From Mesorhizobium sp. (GTDB lineage Bacteria > Pseudomonadota > Alphaproteobacteria > Rhizobiales > Rhizobiaceae), in NCBI GenBank assembly GCA_019509685.1, contig JAEKLU010000105.1:1-7428 (forward strand): a DNA stretch of 7,428 nt, read 5' to 3'. How positions within the stretch are numbered: the stretch's first letter is position 1; each line of letters opens with the position of its first letter. Shown here in pieces: positions 1 to 6,096 of the stretch. The notes beneath the pieces were generated by a model, which saw nothing but the letters and a program-made list of their open reading frames with translations, ran no database searches and was not told the origin of the DNA. A program made the position numbers and the translations under genes.

Positions 1-106
1 CACTCGCGATGTTGGCGTCCAGCCGGTCGCGGTCGAGCACCAGGCAGGGCCGATGGATATCGGCCGCCGGCAGCGCCTTCGACATCTCGGCGAAATAGGC
101 GCTCAT
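1..106 (-). CDS. DSD1/D-threonine aldolase-like PLP enzyme, N-terminus only (partial)
   Basis: This leftward gene starts at ATG 106-104 and runs off the left edge, leaving 35 codons. The visible N-terminus (MSAYFAEMSKALPAAD, then RPCLVLDRDRLDANIA) matches the opening of fold-type III PLP enzymes of the alanine racemase N-terminal/DSD1 group, in which 'PxLVLDxxxLxxNI' leads into the first strand and helix of the TIM barrel. Members include low-specificity D-threonine aldolases, D-serine dehydratases and 3-hydroxy-D-aspartate aldolases. The PLP lysine would lie downstream and is not in the window, so the reaction cannot be chosen. Its ATG overlaps the TGA of the preceding oxidase gene (ATGA, 103-106), a sign of translational coupling as the third gene of an operon. 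The family call rests on a short motif. Confidence 0.6.
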   Translation of the reverse strand, partial: MSAYFAEMSKALPAADIHRPCLVLDRDRLDANIAS

Positions 107-1383
107 CTTTCGATGCCGAACAGGCCGGCCGTATAGGGCGAAACGAAACGGTTGTCGGGATCGATGTCGCGGCGCACCGCCATCGCCTCATCCCAGCGCG
201 GATAGAGCTTTTTGAAGTCCGCCGCCTTCAGGCTGTGCATCTTGCCCCAATGCGGCCGGCCGCCATATTTGCGGAAGATCGGCTCGGCCGCGCGCATGAA
301 GGGCAACGGGTCGTTCGCAGCATCGTGGTGGATGGCGATCGAGCAGGTCAGCCTTTTGTGGAAGGGCGAAAGCCAGAATTCATCGGGCGCCACCGAACGC
401 ACCTCCATCGGGAAATAGACTTCGGGAAAGTGCTTTTCCGTCAGCGCGATGATCTCGGCCAACGCCTTGGGACCTTCCTCGTAAGGCAGGTGGTACTCCA
501 TCTCGTTGAACTTGGTGCGACGGTCGCTGGCGTAGACGTTGAGCCAGTCCTGCACGTAATCCTCGGACGCGATCTTCTTCACCGCGCCCTTGATCAACGC
601 GCCGCGCAGCGACGGCAGCCAGCGCAAAACGGTGCGCAGCTTGCGCAACGTCGCCAGCCCTTCCTCGTCATCCTCGGTCGGCCGCGGCGTGACGGCCGCG
701 TCGGAAATATCGCTGGCGATGAACTGGGCGTAGCCGGAAAACGGGATGTAGTAGAATTCGGCCGAACGATGCCCGGCCATCATCGTTTCGAAGTCGCGCA
801 GCATGTCGGCGATCGGCAGCACCCATTTGCGGCGTCGCAGGCGGTAGGTCGCGATGTTGTTCAGCGTCACCTCGGTGAGCACGCCGAAGCTGCCCAGCGC
901 AACGCCGGTGGCATGAATCAGGTCCTGATCGTTCGTCCGGCTGAAGTCGCGCAGCTTGCCCTGCCCGTCGACGATCTGCACGGTTTCCAGTTGGGTGTGA
1001 TAGGCGCCGAGCTTAGGGCCGGAGCCATGCGTGGCGGTGCCCAGCGCACCGCCGATCGCCTGCTTGTCGATGTCGCCCATGTTGGGCAGGCCCTGGCCGA
1101 CGTTCTCAAGGATATGCATCAGCGCCCCAAGCCGCGTGCCCGCCCTGACCCGCGCCCGGTTGTTTTGCGCGTCGTGCGAGACCAGCCCCTCGATCTTTTC
1201 CAGCGAGACGATGGTGCCGTCGGACTGCACCAGCGGCGTGAAGGAATGGCCGGCTCCGACAACGCGCAGCGGGCCGGGCGCGGTGCGCACCAGATCGGCA
1301 AGCGCTCCGACATCGGCGGGTGTGGCGATCTGTTTCGGCGAGGCCGTGACGAAACCCGACCAGTTGCTCCAGCTGTTCGACAT
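103..1383 (-). CDS. FAD-linked sugar/lactone oxidase (D-arabinono-1,4-lactone oxidase / alditol oxidase family)
   Basis: The product is a 426-residue flavoprotein of the VAO/PCMH superfamily, predicted to oxidise a sugar lactone or polyol with oxygen or another acceptor. The N-terminal FAD domain (about 15-185) carries GAGHSFTP at 43-50, where His46 sits at the position that covalently holds FAD in alditol and gulonolactone oxidases, and GDIDKQAIGGALGTATHGSG at 103-122. The C-terminal ALO domain (about 190-425) has EMEYHLP, FPMEVRS and the family signature GGRPHWGKMH (374-383). ATG 1383 was chosen because GGAGGG lies just upstream and the protein begins as expected for the family; an in-frame extension to 1479 would overlap the transporter gene. 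No signal peptide is seen, so it is probably cytoplasmic. It follows the MFS gene by 13 bp and overlaps the PLP-enzyme gene by 4 bp. The substrate is unknown. The family is clear, but a specific enzyme name is not justified. Confidence 0.88.
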   Translation of the reverse strand: MSNSWSNWSGFVTASPKQIATPADVGALADLVRTAPGPLRVVGAGHSFTPLVQSDGTIVSLEKIEGLVSHDAQNNRARVRAGTRLGALMHILENVGQGLPNMGDIDKQAIGGALGTATHGSGPKLGAYHTQLETVQIVDGQGKLRDFSRTNDQDLIHATGVALGSFGVLTEVTLNNIATYRLRRRKWVLPIADMLRDFETMMAGHRSAEFYYIPFSGYAQFIASDISDAAVTPRPTEDDEEGLATLRKLRTVLRWLPSLRGALIKGAVKKIASEDYVQDWLNVYASDRRTKFNEMEYHLPYEEGPKALAEIIALTEKHFPEVYFPMEVRSVAPDEFWLSPFHKRLTCSIAIHHDAANDPLPFMRAAEPIFRKYGGRPHWGKMHSLKAADFKKLYPRWDEAMAVRRDIDPDNRFVSPYTAGLFGIER

Positions 1384-1396
1384 GGCGCCCTCCGCT

Positions 1397-2584
1397 TCAG
1401 GCCTGGATACGCCGACGGCGCGCGACGAGAACGAAGAAGCCGAGCAATGCAACGCTGGCCAAGGCACTGACCGCGGCAAACTCCGACACCGGGCGGAAAT
1501 CCGTGCCGTCGATCAGCAGCGATGCGGCGATGGGGCCGATGGCAAGGCCGAAGAGTTGGGCCGCCGGCACCAGCAGTGCTGCGTTGCGGGTCTCGTCGGC
1601 GGTGATGGCGAGGCGGATCTGGTACGGCACGATGAAGAGCAGGATGAAGCCCACCACCAGGGCGACTGCCCAGAACACCGAAAGCCCTGGACCCGTGGCC
1701 AGCAACACCGAGCTGATCGCAGCGATAATTCCAATGATTGTGATGGCGAAGCGATAGTCGATGCGCGCTTCGAACACCGTCGCGGTCATCGCGCCAAGTA
1801 CCTGCGCGGCAAGGCTCGCCGAGACCATCAGGCCAATGGTGCGGCCGTCAATGCCGAATTGCGCGCCGAGCGGTTCGAGAAAGGCCCAGACGGCGCCGAA
1901 GAACATGAAATAACAGAAGATCGACAGCAGCGCGGTGATCGCCGGCACGGTGAGCACATTGGAAAAATGCTCGTCCTTCGGCAGGTCGGCATAGTCGTCG
2001 GCAACCGTCCAGGCGACGACCAGCGACAGCAGGCAGACAATGGCCAGGACGATGAAGCCGCCGGCCGCGCCGGCTTTCGGCACCGCGTAAAGCGCCAGGA
2101 TCAGCGCAAGCGCGCATTGCGCCAATGTCTGCAGCGTCACGAAATAGCCGCCGATGCGCTCGGCCCGGCGCGAGCGGGCGATCAGCTCGGTGGCCACTGC
2201 AACCAGGCCGCCCTCCGCCAGGCCGGCGAGCGCACGGGCGCCGATCAGGGAATTGGCGGTGACGGCATAAGCGGTCCACAAATTGGCGAGCGCCAGCAGG
2301 ATCAAGAGCAGCGTGCTCTTCCAGCGCATGTTGCGGGCGGGCAAAAGCATCGCCACGATGGCCGAGCCGATCGCGATGGCGATCATCTCGGCGGTGGCGA
2401 CCAGCGCCAGTTGGTCGCCCGTGACGTGACCCTCGGTGTAGAGCGCGCCGAGCAGTACCGGCTGCAGGCCGAGGATGAGCAGGCCGACCGAGCCGATCCA
2501 CAGCGCCGAGGCAAGCTGCAGCGCGGTCGGGTTGCCGACCAGCCAATCGTCGCTCTCGGCATTCCCTGCATCGATGACAGTCAC
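1397..2584 (-). CDS. MFS transporter, 12 predicted membrane segments
   Basis: This is a 395-residue integral membrane protein. I count twelve hydrophobic helices in two groups of six, separated by a charged loop near VADDYADLPKDEHFSN, which is the major facilitator layout. The first helix covers about residues 22-48 and the last ends before a basic tail, ARRRRIQA. The GTG start at 2584 is preferred because AAGGGAGAG precedes it by 6 bases; an upstream ATG at 2740 would add 52 residues that are not membrane-like, cross the promoter and run into the divergent TetR gene. The usual MFS motif A (GxxxDRxGRR) between helices 2 and 3 is replaced by LLPARNMRWK, so this is a divergent member. It is the first gene of the leftward operon and probably moves the substrate or product of the downstream oxidase. 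Import versus export cannot be decided. A regulatory palindrome lies 33 bp upstream of the start. Confidence 0.85.
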   Translation of the reverse strand: MTVIDAGNAESDDWLVGNPTALQLASALWIGSVGLLILGLQPVLLGALYTEGHVTGDQLALVATAEMIAIAIGSAIVAMLLPARNMRWKSTLLLILLALANLWTAYAVTANSLIGARALAGLAEGGLVAVATELIARSRRAERIGGYFVTLQTLAQCALALILALYAVPKAGAAGGFIVLAIVCLLSLVVAWTVADDYADLPKDEHFSNVLTVPAITALLSIFCYFMFFGAVWAFLEPLGAQFGIDGRTIGLMVSASLAAQVLGAMTATVFEARIDYRFAITIIGIIAAISSVLLATGPGLSVFWAVALVVGFILLFIVPYQIRLAITADETRNAALLVPAAQLFGLAIGPIAASLLIDGTDFRPVSEFAAVSALASVALLGFFVLVARRRRIQA

Positions 2585-2590
2585 GAGGCG

Positions 2591-2599
2591 CTCTCCCTT
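2591..2599 (-). promoter_or_regulatory. Ribosome binding site fixing the GTG start of the MFS gene
   Basis: On the minus strand this reads AAGGGAGAG, followed by six bases and then GTG at 2584-2582. It is the only good Shine-Dalgarno match near the 5' end of this frame and supports the GTG start over the upstream in-frame ATG. Confidence 0.65.
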
Positions 2600-2616
2600 G
2601 CAGCTCGATCGAAAAA

Positions 2617-2631
2617 CTGACAGATTGTCAG
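2617..2631. promoter_or_regulatory. Palindromic operator, probably for the divergent TetR regulator
   Basis: The sequence CTGACA-GAT-TGTCAG is a perfect inverted repeat with 6-bp arms and a 3-bp centre, an arrangement common for TetR-family dimers. It lies between the TetR and MFS genes, just downstream of the predicted leftward -10, where a bound dimer would block transcription of the MFS-oxidase operon. Binding by the neighbouring TetR protein is inferred from position. Confidence 0.6.
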
Positions 2632-2643
2632 CATTTGGCGAAA

Positions 2644-2670
2644 CTGATACTTGATCATGTTTCTTGTCAA
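2644..2670 (-). promoter_or_regulatory. Candidate sigma-70-like promoter of the MFS-oxidase-PLP operon
   Basis: On the minus strand a perfect TTGACA (-35, 2670-2665) is followed after 15 bases by TATCAG (-10, 2649-2644). The 15-bp spacing is short of the optimal 17, so the -10 assignment is uncertain. Transcription would start near 2637, directly before the CTGACA/TGTCAG palindrome and about 50 bases before the GTG start. Confidence 0.4.
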
Positions 2671-2706
2671 CCGTGAATCTGCAGTTTTCCTGGGACGACA
2701 TCGCGC

Positions 2707-3333
2707 ATGACGGGAGCAAAGCGAACAGCGACAGAGCCAAGGCGCCAGCCGAAGCAGGAGCGTAGCCGCGAGCGCATCGACGCGATCCTGGCCACGACCA
2801 TGCGGCTGATCGGCGAAAAGGGCATCGATGCGGTGACGATGAAGGAGGTGGGCGCGCTGGCCGGCGGACCGATCGCCACCGTCTATCATTACTTTCCTTC
2901 CAAGTCGGCGATCCTGGCCATGCTCTATGAGCGCTTCTCCGAGGAAAGCCGCGCCCGCTTCGGCGCCATCATCGCCGACATCCGCGATCTCAGCGACGTG
3001 ACGACAGCCGCCGACCGCATGCTCGACGACTACTATGCCCGCGTCGCCGCCGACCCGGCGATCCAGGATCTGCAAAATGCTATCCAGGCCGACAAGGCGC
3101 TGCAGCATCTCGACATCGCGGAGACGCGGCACCAGTCAAAGATGCTGTGCGACCATGTCGGGCCGATGCTGCAGGCGGAGCAGCGCGAGCCCTTTGCCAG
3201 GCTGGTGTTCCTGATCTTCCAGCTCGCCGGTGGCCTGGTGCGGCTGGCGCTGACGCAGGACGAGGTCGAAAGCCGGCGCACGATCGAGGATTACCGGACG
3301 ATCATTCACACGCAGCTGCGGTTGTTTTTGTAA
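2707..3333 (+). CDS. TetR/AcrR-family transcriptional regulator
   Basis: The product has 208 residues, a usual TetR length. A basic N-terminal arm (1-25) precedes the three-helix DNA-binding domain: helix 1 around RIDAILATTMRLIGEKG (23-39) and the helix-turn-helix TMKEVGALAGGPIATVYHYFPSK (44-66), ending in the hallmark VYHYFPSK. The remainder (about 70-208) is an all-helical effector and dimer domain with no recognisable ligand family, including a hydrophobic stretch FARLVFLIFQLAGGLVRLAL (163-182). It is divergent from the MFS operon, with a perfect palindrome in the 122-bp gap, so repression of that operon and of itself is the natural inference, with the inducer perhaps the transported compound. 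The Shine-Dalgarno upstream of ATG 2707 is weak (GGGAC), but the start fits the family. The gene converges on the LysR gene, 73 bp stop to stop. Confidence 0.88.
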   Translation: MTGAKRTATEPRRQPKQERSRERIDAILATTMRLIGEKGIDAVTMKEVGALAGGPIATVYHYFPSKSAILAMLYERFSEESRARFGAIIADIRDLSDVTTAADRMLDDYYARVAADPAIQDLQNAIQADKALQHLDIAETRHQSKMLCDHVGPMLQAEQREPFARLVFLIFQLAGGLVRLALTQDEVESRRTIEDYRTIIHTQLRLFL

Positions 3334-3406
3334 GACGGCTCACACTCGCTTGCTTCGCCGCCCCTGACGACCGCTCGGTTGGTGTTCCCCTCCACCAGGT
3401 GCCGCT

Positions 3407-4306
3407 TTACCCCGGATCCAGCTTCGGCCCCAGAATCTCCACCAGCCAGTCGACAAACACTCTTACCCGCGGCGAAAGCTGGCGGCTGCGCGGATAAAGC
3501 ACCGAGATCGGCGTTGGCGTTGGCGGATGGTTGGGAAGCACCTCGACCAGCCGGCCGGCCTCGATATCGCCGGCGAAGCGGCGGCGCGGGGACTGGTAAA
3601 GGCCGAAACCCTGGCGCACCAGCGTGGCGGCGGTGTCGGAGTTGGAGACAGTCACGCGCGACGGCAGAACGATTTCGCGGATCTCGCCGTCGACGGTGAA
3701 CTCCAGCGGCATCACTTGTCCGGTGCGCGACGAGACGAAGCCGATCATCATATGCCCGGCGAGCTCGTCCATGTCACGCGGCAGGCCATGGCGCTCGACG
3801 TAGTCGGCACTGGCGAGCGTCGCCTCGCGCGCCATGCCGATGCGACGTGCGATCATGTCGCTGTCGGGCAGTGTGCCGGCGCGCACCACGCAATCGACAC
3901 CTTCGCGCACGAGATCGACGAAGCGGTCGCCCTCGCCGATATGCACGCTGAGCCCGGGATGGCGGGCGAGCAGCGCCGGCAATTCCGGGATAACCAAGGT
4001 GCGGGCCAGGTGGCCGTTGATGTCGACGCTGAGCCGGCCGCGCACTTCATGCGCGCCGAAGCCGCCCTCGGCATCTTCTATATCGGCCAGAATGCCGATG
4101 CAGCGCTGGTAGTAGGCCTCGCCGTCAAGCGTGGTGGTGACGTGGCGCGTCGTGCGGCGCAGCAATTGCACGCCGAGCCGCTCCTCCAGCTGCTTGATCG
4201 CGGCGGTCGCGCTGGAGCGCGGCAGACTGAGATCGGCGGCGGCGGCAGTGAAGCTGCGTCGTTCGACGACGCGGGTGAAGAGCCGCATGGAGTCCAGCCT
4301 GTCCAT
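3407..4306 (-). CDS. LysR-family transcriptional regulator
   Basis: The 299-residue product has standard LysR length. The N-terminal winged helix-turn-helix spans about residues 1-60 (MRLFTRVVERRSFTAAAADL, then RSSATAAIKQLEERLGVQLLRRTTR), followed by a linker helix and a periplasmic-binding-protein-like effector domain from about 88 (VRGRLSVDI) to 290. The N-terminal sequence resembles the large proteobacterial LysR subgroup often found beside short-chain dehydrogenases or quinone/aldehyde-stress genes. ATG 4306 is chosen because the family often starts MDRLD-MRLF; Met7 is a less likely alternative, and both have poor Shine-Dalgarno sites. It is divergent from the SDR gene with 107 bp between starts, so it probably controls that gene and itself. 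The effector is unknown. Confidence 0.9.
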   Translation of the reverse strand: MDRLDSMRLFTRVVERRSFTAAAADLSLPRSSATAAIKQLEERLGVQLLRRTTRHVTTTLDGEAYYQRCIGILADIEDAEGGFGAHEVRGRLSVDINGHLARTLVIPELPALLARHPGLSVHIGEGDRFVDLVREGVDCVVRAGTLPDSDMIARRIGMAREATLASADYVERHGLPRDMDELAGHMMIGFVSSRTGQVMPLEFTVDGEIREIVLPSRVTVSNSDTAATLVRQGFGLYQSPRRRFAGDIEAGRLVEVLPNHPPTPTPISVLYPRSRQLSPRVRVFVDWLVEILGPKLDPG

Positions 4307-4353
4307 GACGCGATTGTTCTCATATCCTGAATAGTGTTGGCAATATCGCGCCG

Positions 4354-4359
4354 ATTATA
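4354..4359 (-). promoter_or_regulatory. Candidate -10 box for the LysR gene
   Basis: The minus strand reads exactly TATAAT here, within the 107-bp gap between the LysR and SDR genes. No convincing -35 lies 16-18 bp upstream, which would fit an activator-dependent or weak promoter. A short palindrome, ATCG-CGC-CGAT (4345-4355), overlaps it and could be part of a regulator site. I did not find a clean T-N11-A LysR box. Confidence 0.3.
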
Positions 4360-4413
4360 TCCGCATCCTGGGCGAGTATATGCATCTCCATCGATCAAGA
4401 AGGAGATTTCGCC

Positions 4414-5175
4414 ATGACCACCCGACCTATCGCCCTCATCACCGGCGGCAGCCGCGGCCTTGGCCGCAACACCGCGCTCAACCTTGCCCGCCGGGGTGTC
4501 GACGTCATCGTCACCTACCGTTCCCGCGCCGACGAGGCTGAAGCCGCAATCGCCGAGATCGAGGCCGCCGGCGGACGCGCCGCGGCGCTCGAACTCGATG
4601 CCGGCGCCGTTGCCAGCTTCCCGGCCTTCGTCGAGGCGTTGAAGACGACGCTGCGCGACACCTTCCAGCGCGACCGCTTCGACTATCTCGTCAACAATGC
4701 CGGCACCGGCCTGCGCAAGATGATCGCCGAGACAACCGAGGATGAATTCGACGCGCTGATGAACGTCCATCTCAAGGGCGTTTATTTCCTCACCCAGGCG
4801 CTGCTGCCGCTGATCAACGACGGCGGCCGCATCATCAACGTCTCGAGCGGCCTTGCCCGCTTCGCAGCGCCCGGATCGTCGGCCTATGCGATGATGAAGG
4901 GCGGCATCGAGGTGTTCACGCGCTACCTCGCCAAGGAGCTCGGCCAGCGCGGCATCACCGCCAACACGGTCGCGCCAGGCGCGATTGCCACCGACTTCAA
5001 CGGCGGCCATGTCCGCGACAACGCCGAGATCAACCGCATGGTGGCCGGCGTCACCGCGCTCGGCCGCGCCGGGGTGGCCGACGATATCGGCCCGATGATC
5101 GCCGCGCTGCTGTCGGACGACAACCGCTGGGTCAACGCCCAGCGCATCGAGGTCTCCGGCGGCATGAACATCTAG
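4414..5175 (+). CDS. Classical short-chain dehydrogenase/reductase (SDR)
   Basis: This 253-residue protein is a complete classical SDR that should oxidise or reduce an alcohol/carbonyl using NAD(P)(H). It has the Rossmann motif TGGSRGLG (10-17), NNAG (94-97), and the catalytic tetrad Asn117, Ser145, Tyr158 and Lys162 (Y-A-M-M-K). The C-terminal substrate loop follows PGAIATDF, and the end ISGG/VSGGMNI type (here EVSGGMNI) is typical of FabG-like SDRs. Arg14 in the glycine motif and the basic R36 and R38 after strand 2 suggest NADP(H) preference. The start is secure: AAGGAG (4400-4405) lies eight bases before ATG. It is divergent from the LysR gene and probably its target. It is not a clear housekeeping fabG because no fatty-acid genes are nearby; the substrate is unknown. 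Its TAG overlaps the stop codon of the converging ATP-grasp gene. Confidence 0.92.
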   Translation: MTTRPIALITGGSRGLGRNTALNLARRGVDVIVTYRSRADEAEAAIAEIEAAGGRAAALELDAGAVASFPAFVEALKTTLRDTFQRDRFDYLVNNAGTGLRKMIAETTEDEFDALMNVHLKGVYFLTQALLPLINDGGRIINVSSGLARFAAPGSSAYAMMKGGIEVFTRYLAKELGQRGITANTVAPGAIATDFNGGHVRDNAEINRMVAGVTALGRAGVADDIGPMIAALLSDDNRWVNAQRIEVSGGMNI

Positions 5176-6023
5176 GTAACCTGCCGGATCAGTCCCTCGA
5201 ACCCGTCGGCAAGGTTGGCATTGCCGGCGGCGAGGAAGGCGGACAGGTTGCCGACGCTGCCCGGCGTCTTGTTGGCGTCGAGCAGCACCGCCCTGCCCTC
5301 ATGCATGACGAAATCGAACTTGCCGTAGTCGAAGCCGAGTTCGCGCCGCAGCGCGCGAAGTTCGTCCGGCACCGGCACCGGCTCGCGGCGGATCGTGTCT
5401 TCGCCCTTGACCAGGCTTTGCGGCGAGACATGCCGCGTGCAGCGCTCGCGCTCGCCGCAGAACAGCCAGAAGCGGGCGCCAAAGCCGTCCGGATCCGGTT
5501 CGGGAACGAACTTTTCCACAACGAGATCCTGGCGGTCGAACACCGCCGGCGGAACATCGGCAAGCGAGGCATGGATGCGGTATCTGTCGAGAACCTCGGC
5601 GCCGGGAAATGGCTCCGGCTTGCCGGCGCGCCGCGATCGCCGGTTCAGCGTCCGCTCGCGCGTTCCAAGGTTGTTGAGGCTGCTCTTGACGATGACGGGA
5701 CCCGGCCAGGCGTCGTCCCTGCCGATCACGGCGCCGCTGACCCGGCGCTTGGAAATATCGGCGGCGCCGATGTTGAGGCAGAAGGGAAAAGCGCGGGCGT
5801 ATTCGACATATTCAGGCGGCGTCACCGTCGCGTCGACATGCAGCACTGCGATGTCCGCTTCCGGCTTGGCCGAGGTGCCCTTGATGATTTGGACAGAATG
5901 GCCGCGGCGTTTCAGCTCCTCCATCAGGTCGAACAGCATATAGGGGCTACCGCGGCGCAGCAGCAGGCCGCCCCAGCCCAGGAACCGGTCGAATTCATGC
6001 GTGATGACCGCTATGCGTGCCAT
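5172..6023 (-). CDS. ATP-grasp-fold protein of unknown substrate
   Basis: The product has 283 residues. Its N-terminal part (1-100) looks like a Rossmann-like pre-ATP-grasp domain: MARIAVITHEFDRF, then SPYMLFDLMEELKRRGHSVQ. The ATP-grasp signatures follow: PVIVKSSLNNLG (109-120, Lys113 for ATP phosphate), LVVEKFVPEP (167-176, hinge and adenine pocket) and KFDFVMHEGRAVLLDANKTPG (235-255), where Asp237, Asp249 and Asn251 are the expected Mg-ATP ligands. Such proteins usually ligate a carboxylate to an amine through an acyl phosphate; this one has no family I can name, so no product is assigned. The start at ATG 6023 has GCGGGGGC upstream and opens with a natural first strand; an in-frame extension to 6098 would cross into the divergent gene. 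It is divergent from the methyltransferase gene (73-bp gap) and shares its terminal CTAG with the SDR gene. Confidence 0.75.
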   Translation of the reverse strand: MARIAVITHEFDRFLGWGGLLLRRGSPYMLFDLMEELKRRGHSVQIIKGTSAKPEADIAVLHVDATVTPPEYVEYARAFPFCLNIGAADISKRRVSGAVIGRDDAWPGPVIVKSSLNNLGTRERTLNRRSRRAGKPEPFPGAEVLDRYRIHASLADVPPAVFDRQDLVVEKFVPEPDPDGFGARFWLFCGERERCTRHVSPQSLVKGEDTIRREPVPVPDELRALRRELGFDYGKFDFVMHEGRAVLLDANKTPGSVGNLSAFLAAGNANLADGFEGLIRQVT

Positions 6024-6096
6024 GCGCCCCCGCTTGGTTTCTTCAGCGTCCTCGACTATGCATTCAAATACAATGCGATGCGGGCGGGGGCTATGC

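Noticed and set aside
235..1470. 411-codon open frame on the + strand opposite the flavin oxidase gene
   Set aside because: It is rich in Arg, Gln, His, Asp and Val with no domain pattern, and lies antisense to a gene with clear FAD and ALO motifs. GC-rich third positions keep the opposite frame open.
1384..1479. 32-residue N-terminal extension of the flavin oxidase
   Set aside because: It would overlap the end of the MFS gene by over 80 bases, is not family-like, and the downstream ATG has a good Shine-Dalgarno.
1031..2620. 529-codon open frame on the + strand opposite the MFS gene
   Set aside because: Its composition is highly polar and low in complexity, it spans two unrelated real genes, and it has no recognisable motif.
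3334..3406. Possible bidirectional terminator between the converging TetR and LysR genes
   Set aside because: The best hairpin is GGTG/CACC with an 8-base loop and no following T-run, too weak to annotate.
3527..4330. 267-codon open frame on the + strand opposite the LysR gene
   Set aside because: It is antisense to a complete LysR protein and has no domain pattern or ribosome site.
4078..5010. 310-codon open frame on the minus strand across the LysR 5' end, the intergenic gap and the SDR gene
   Set aside because: It crosses a promoter region and two genes with secure families; it is a shadow frame.
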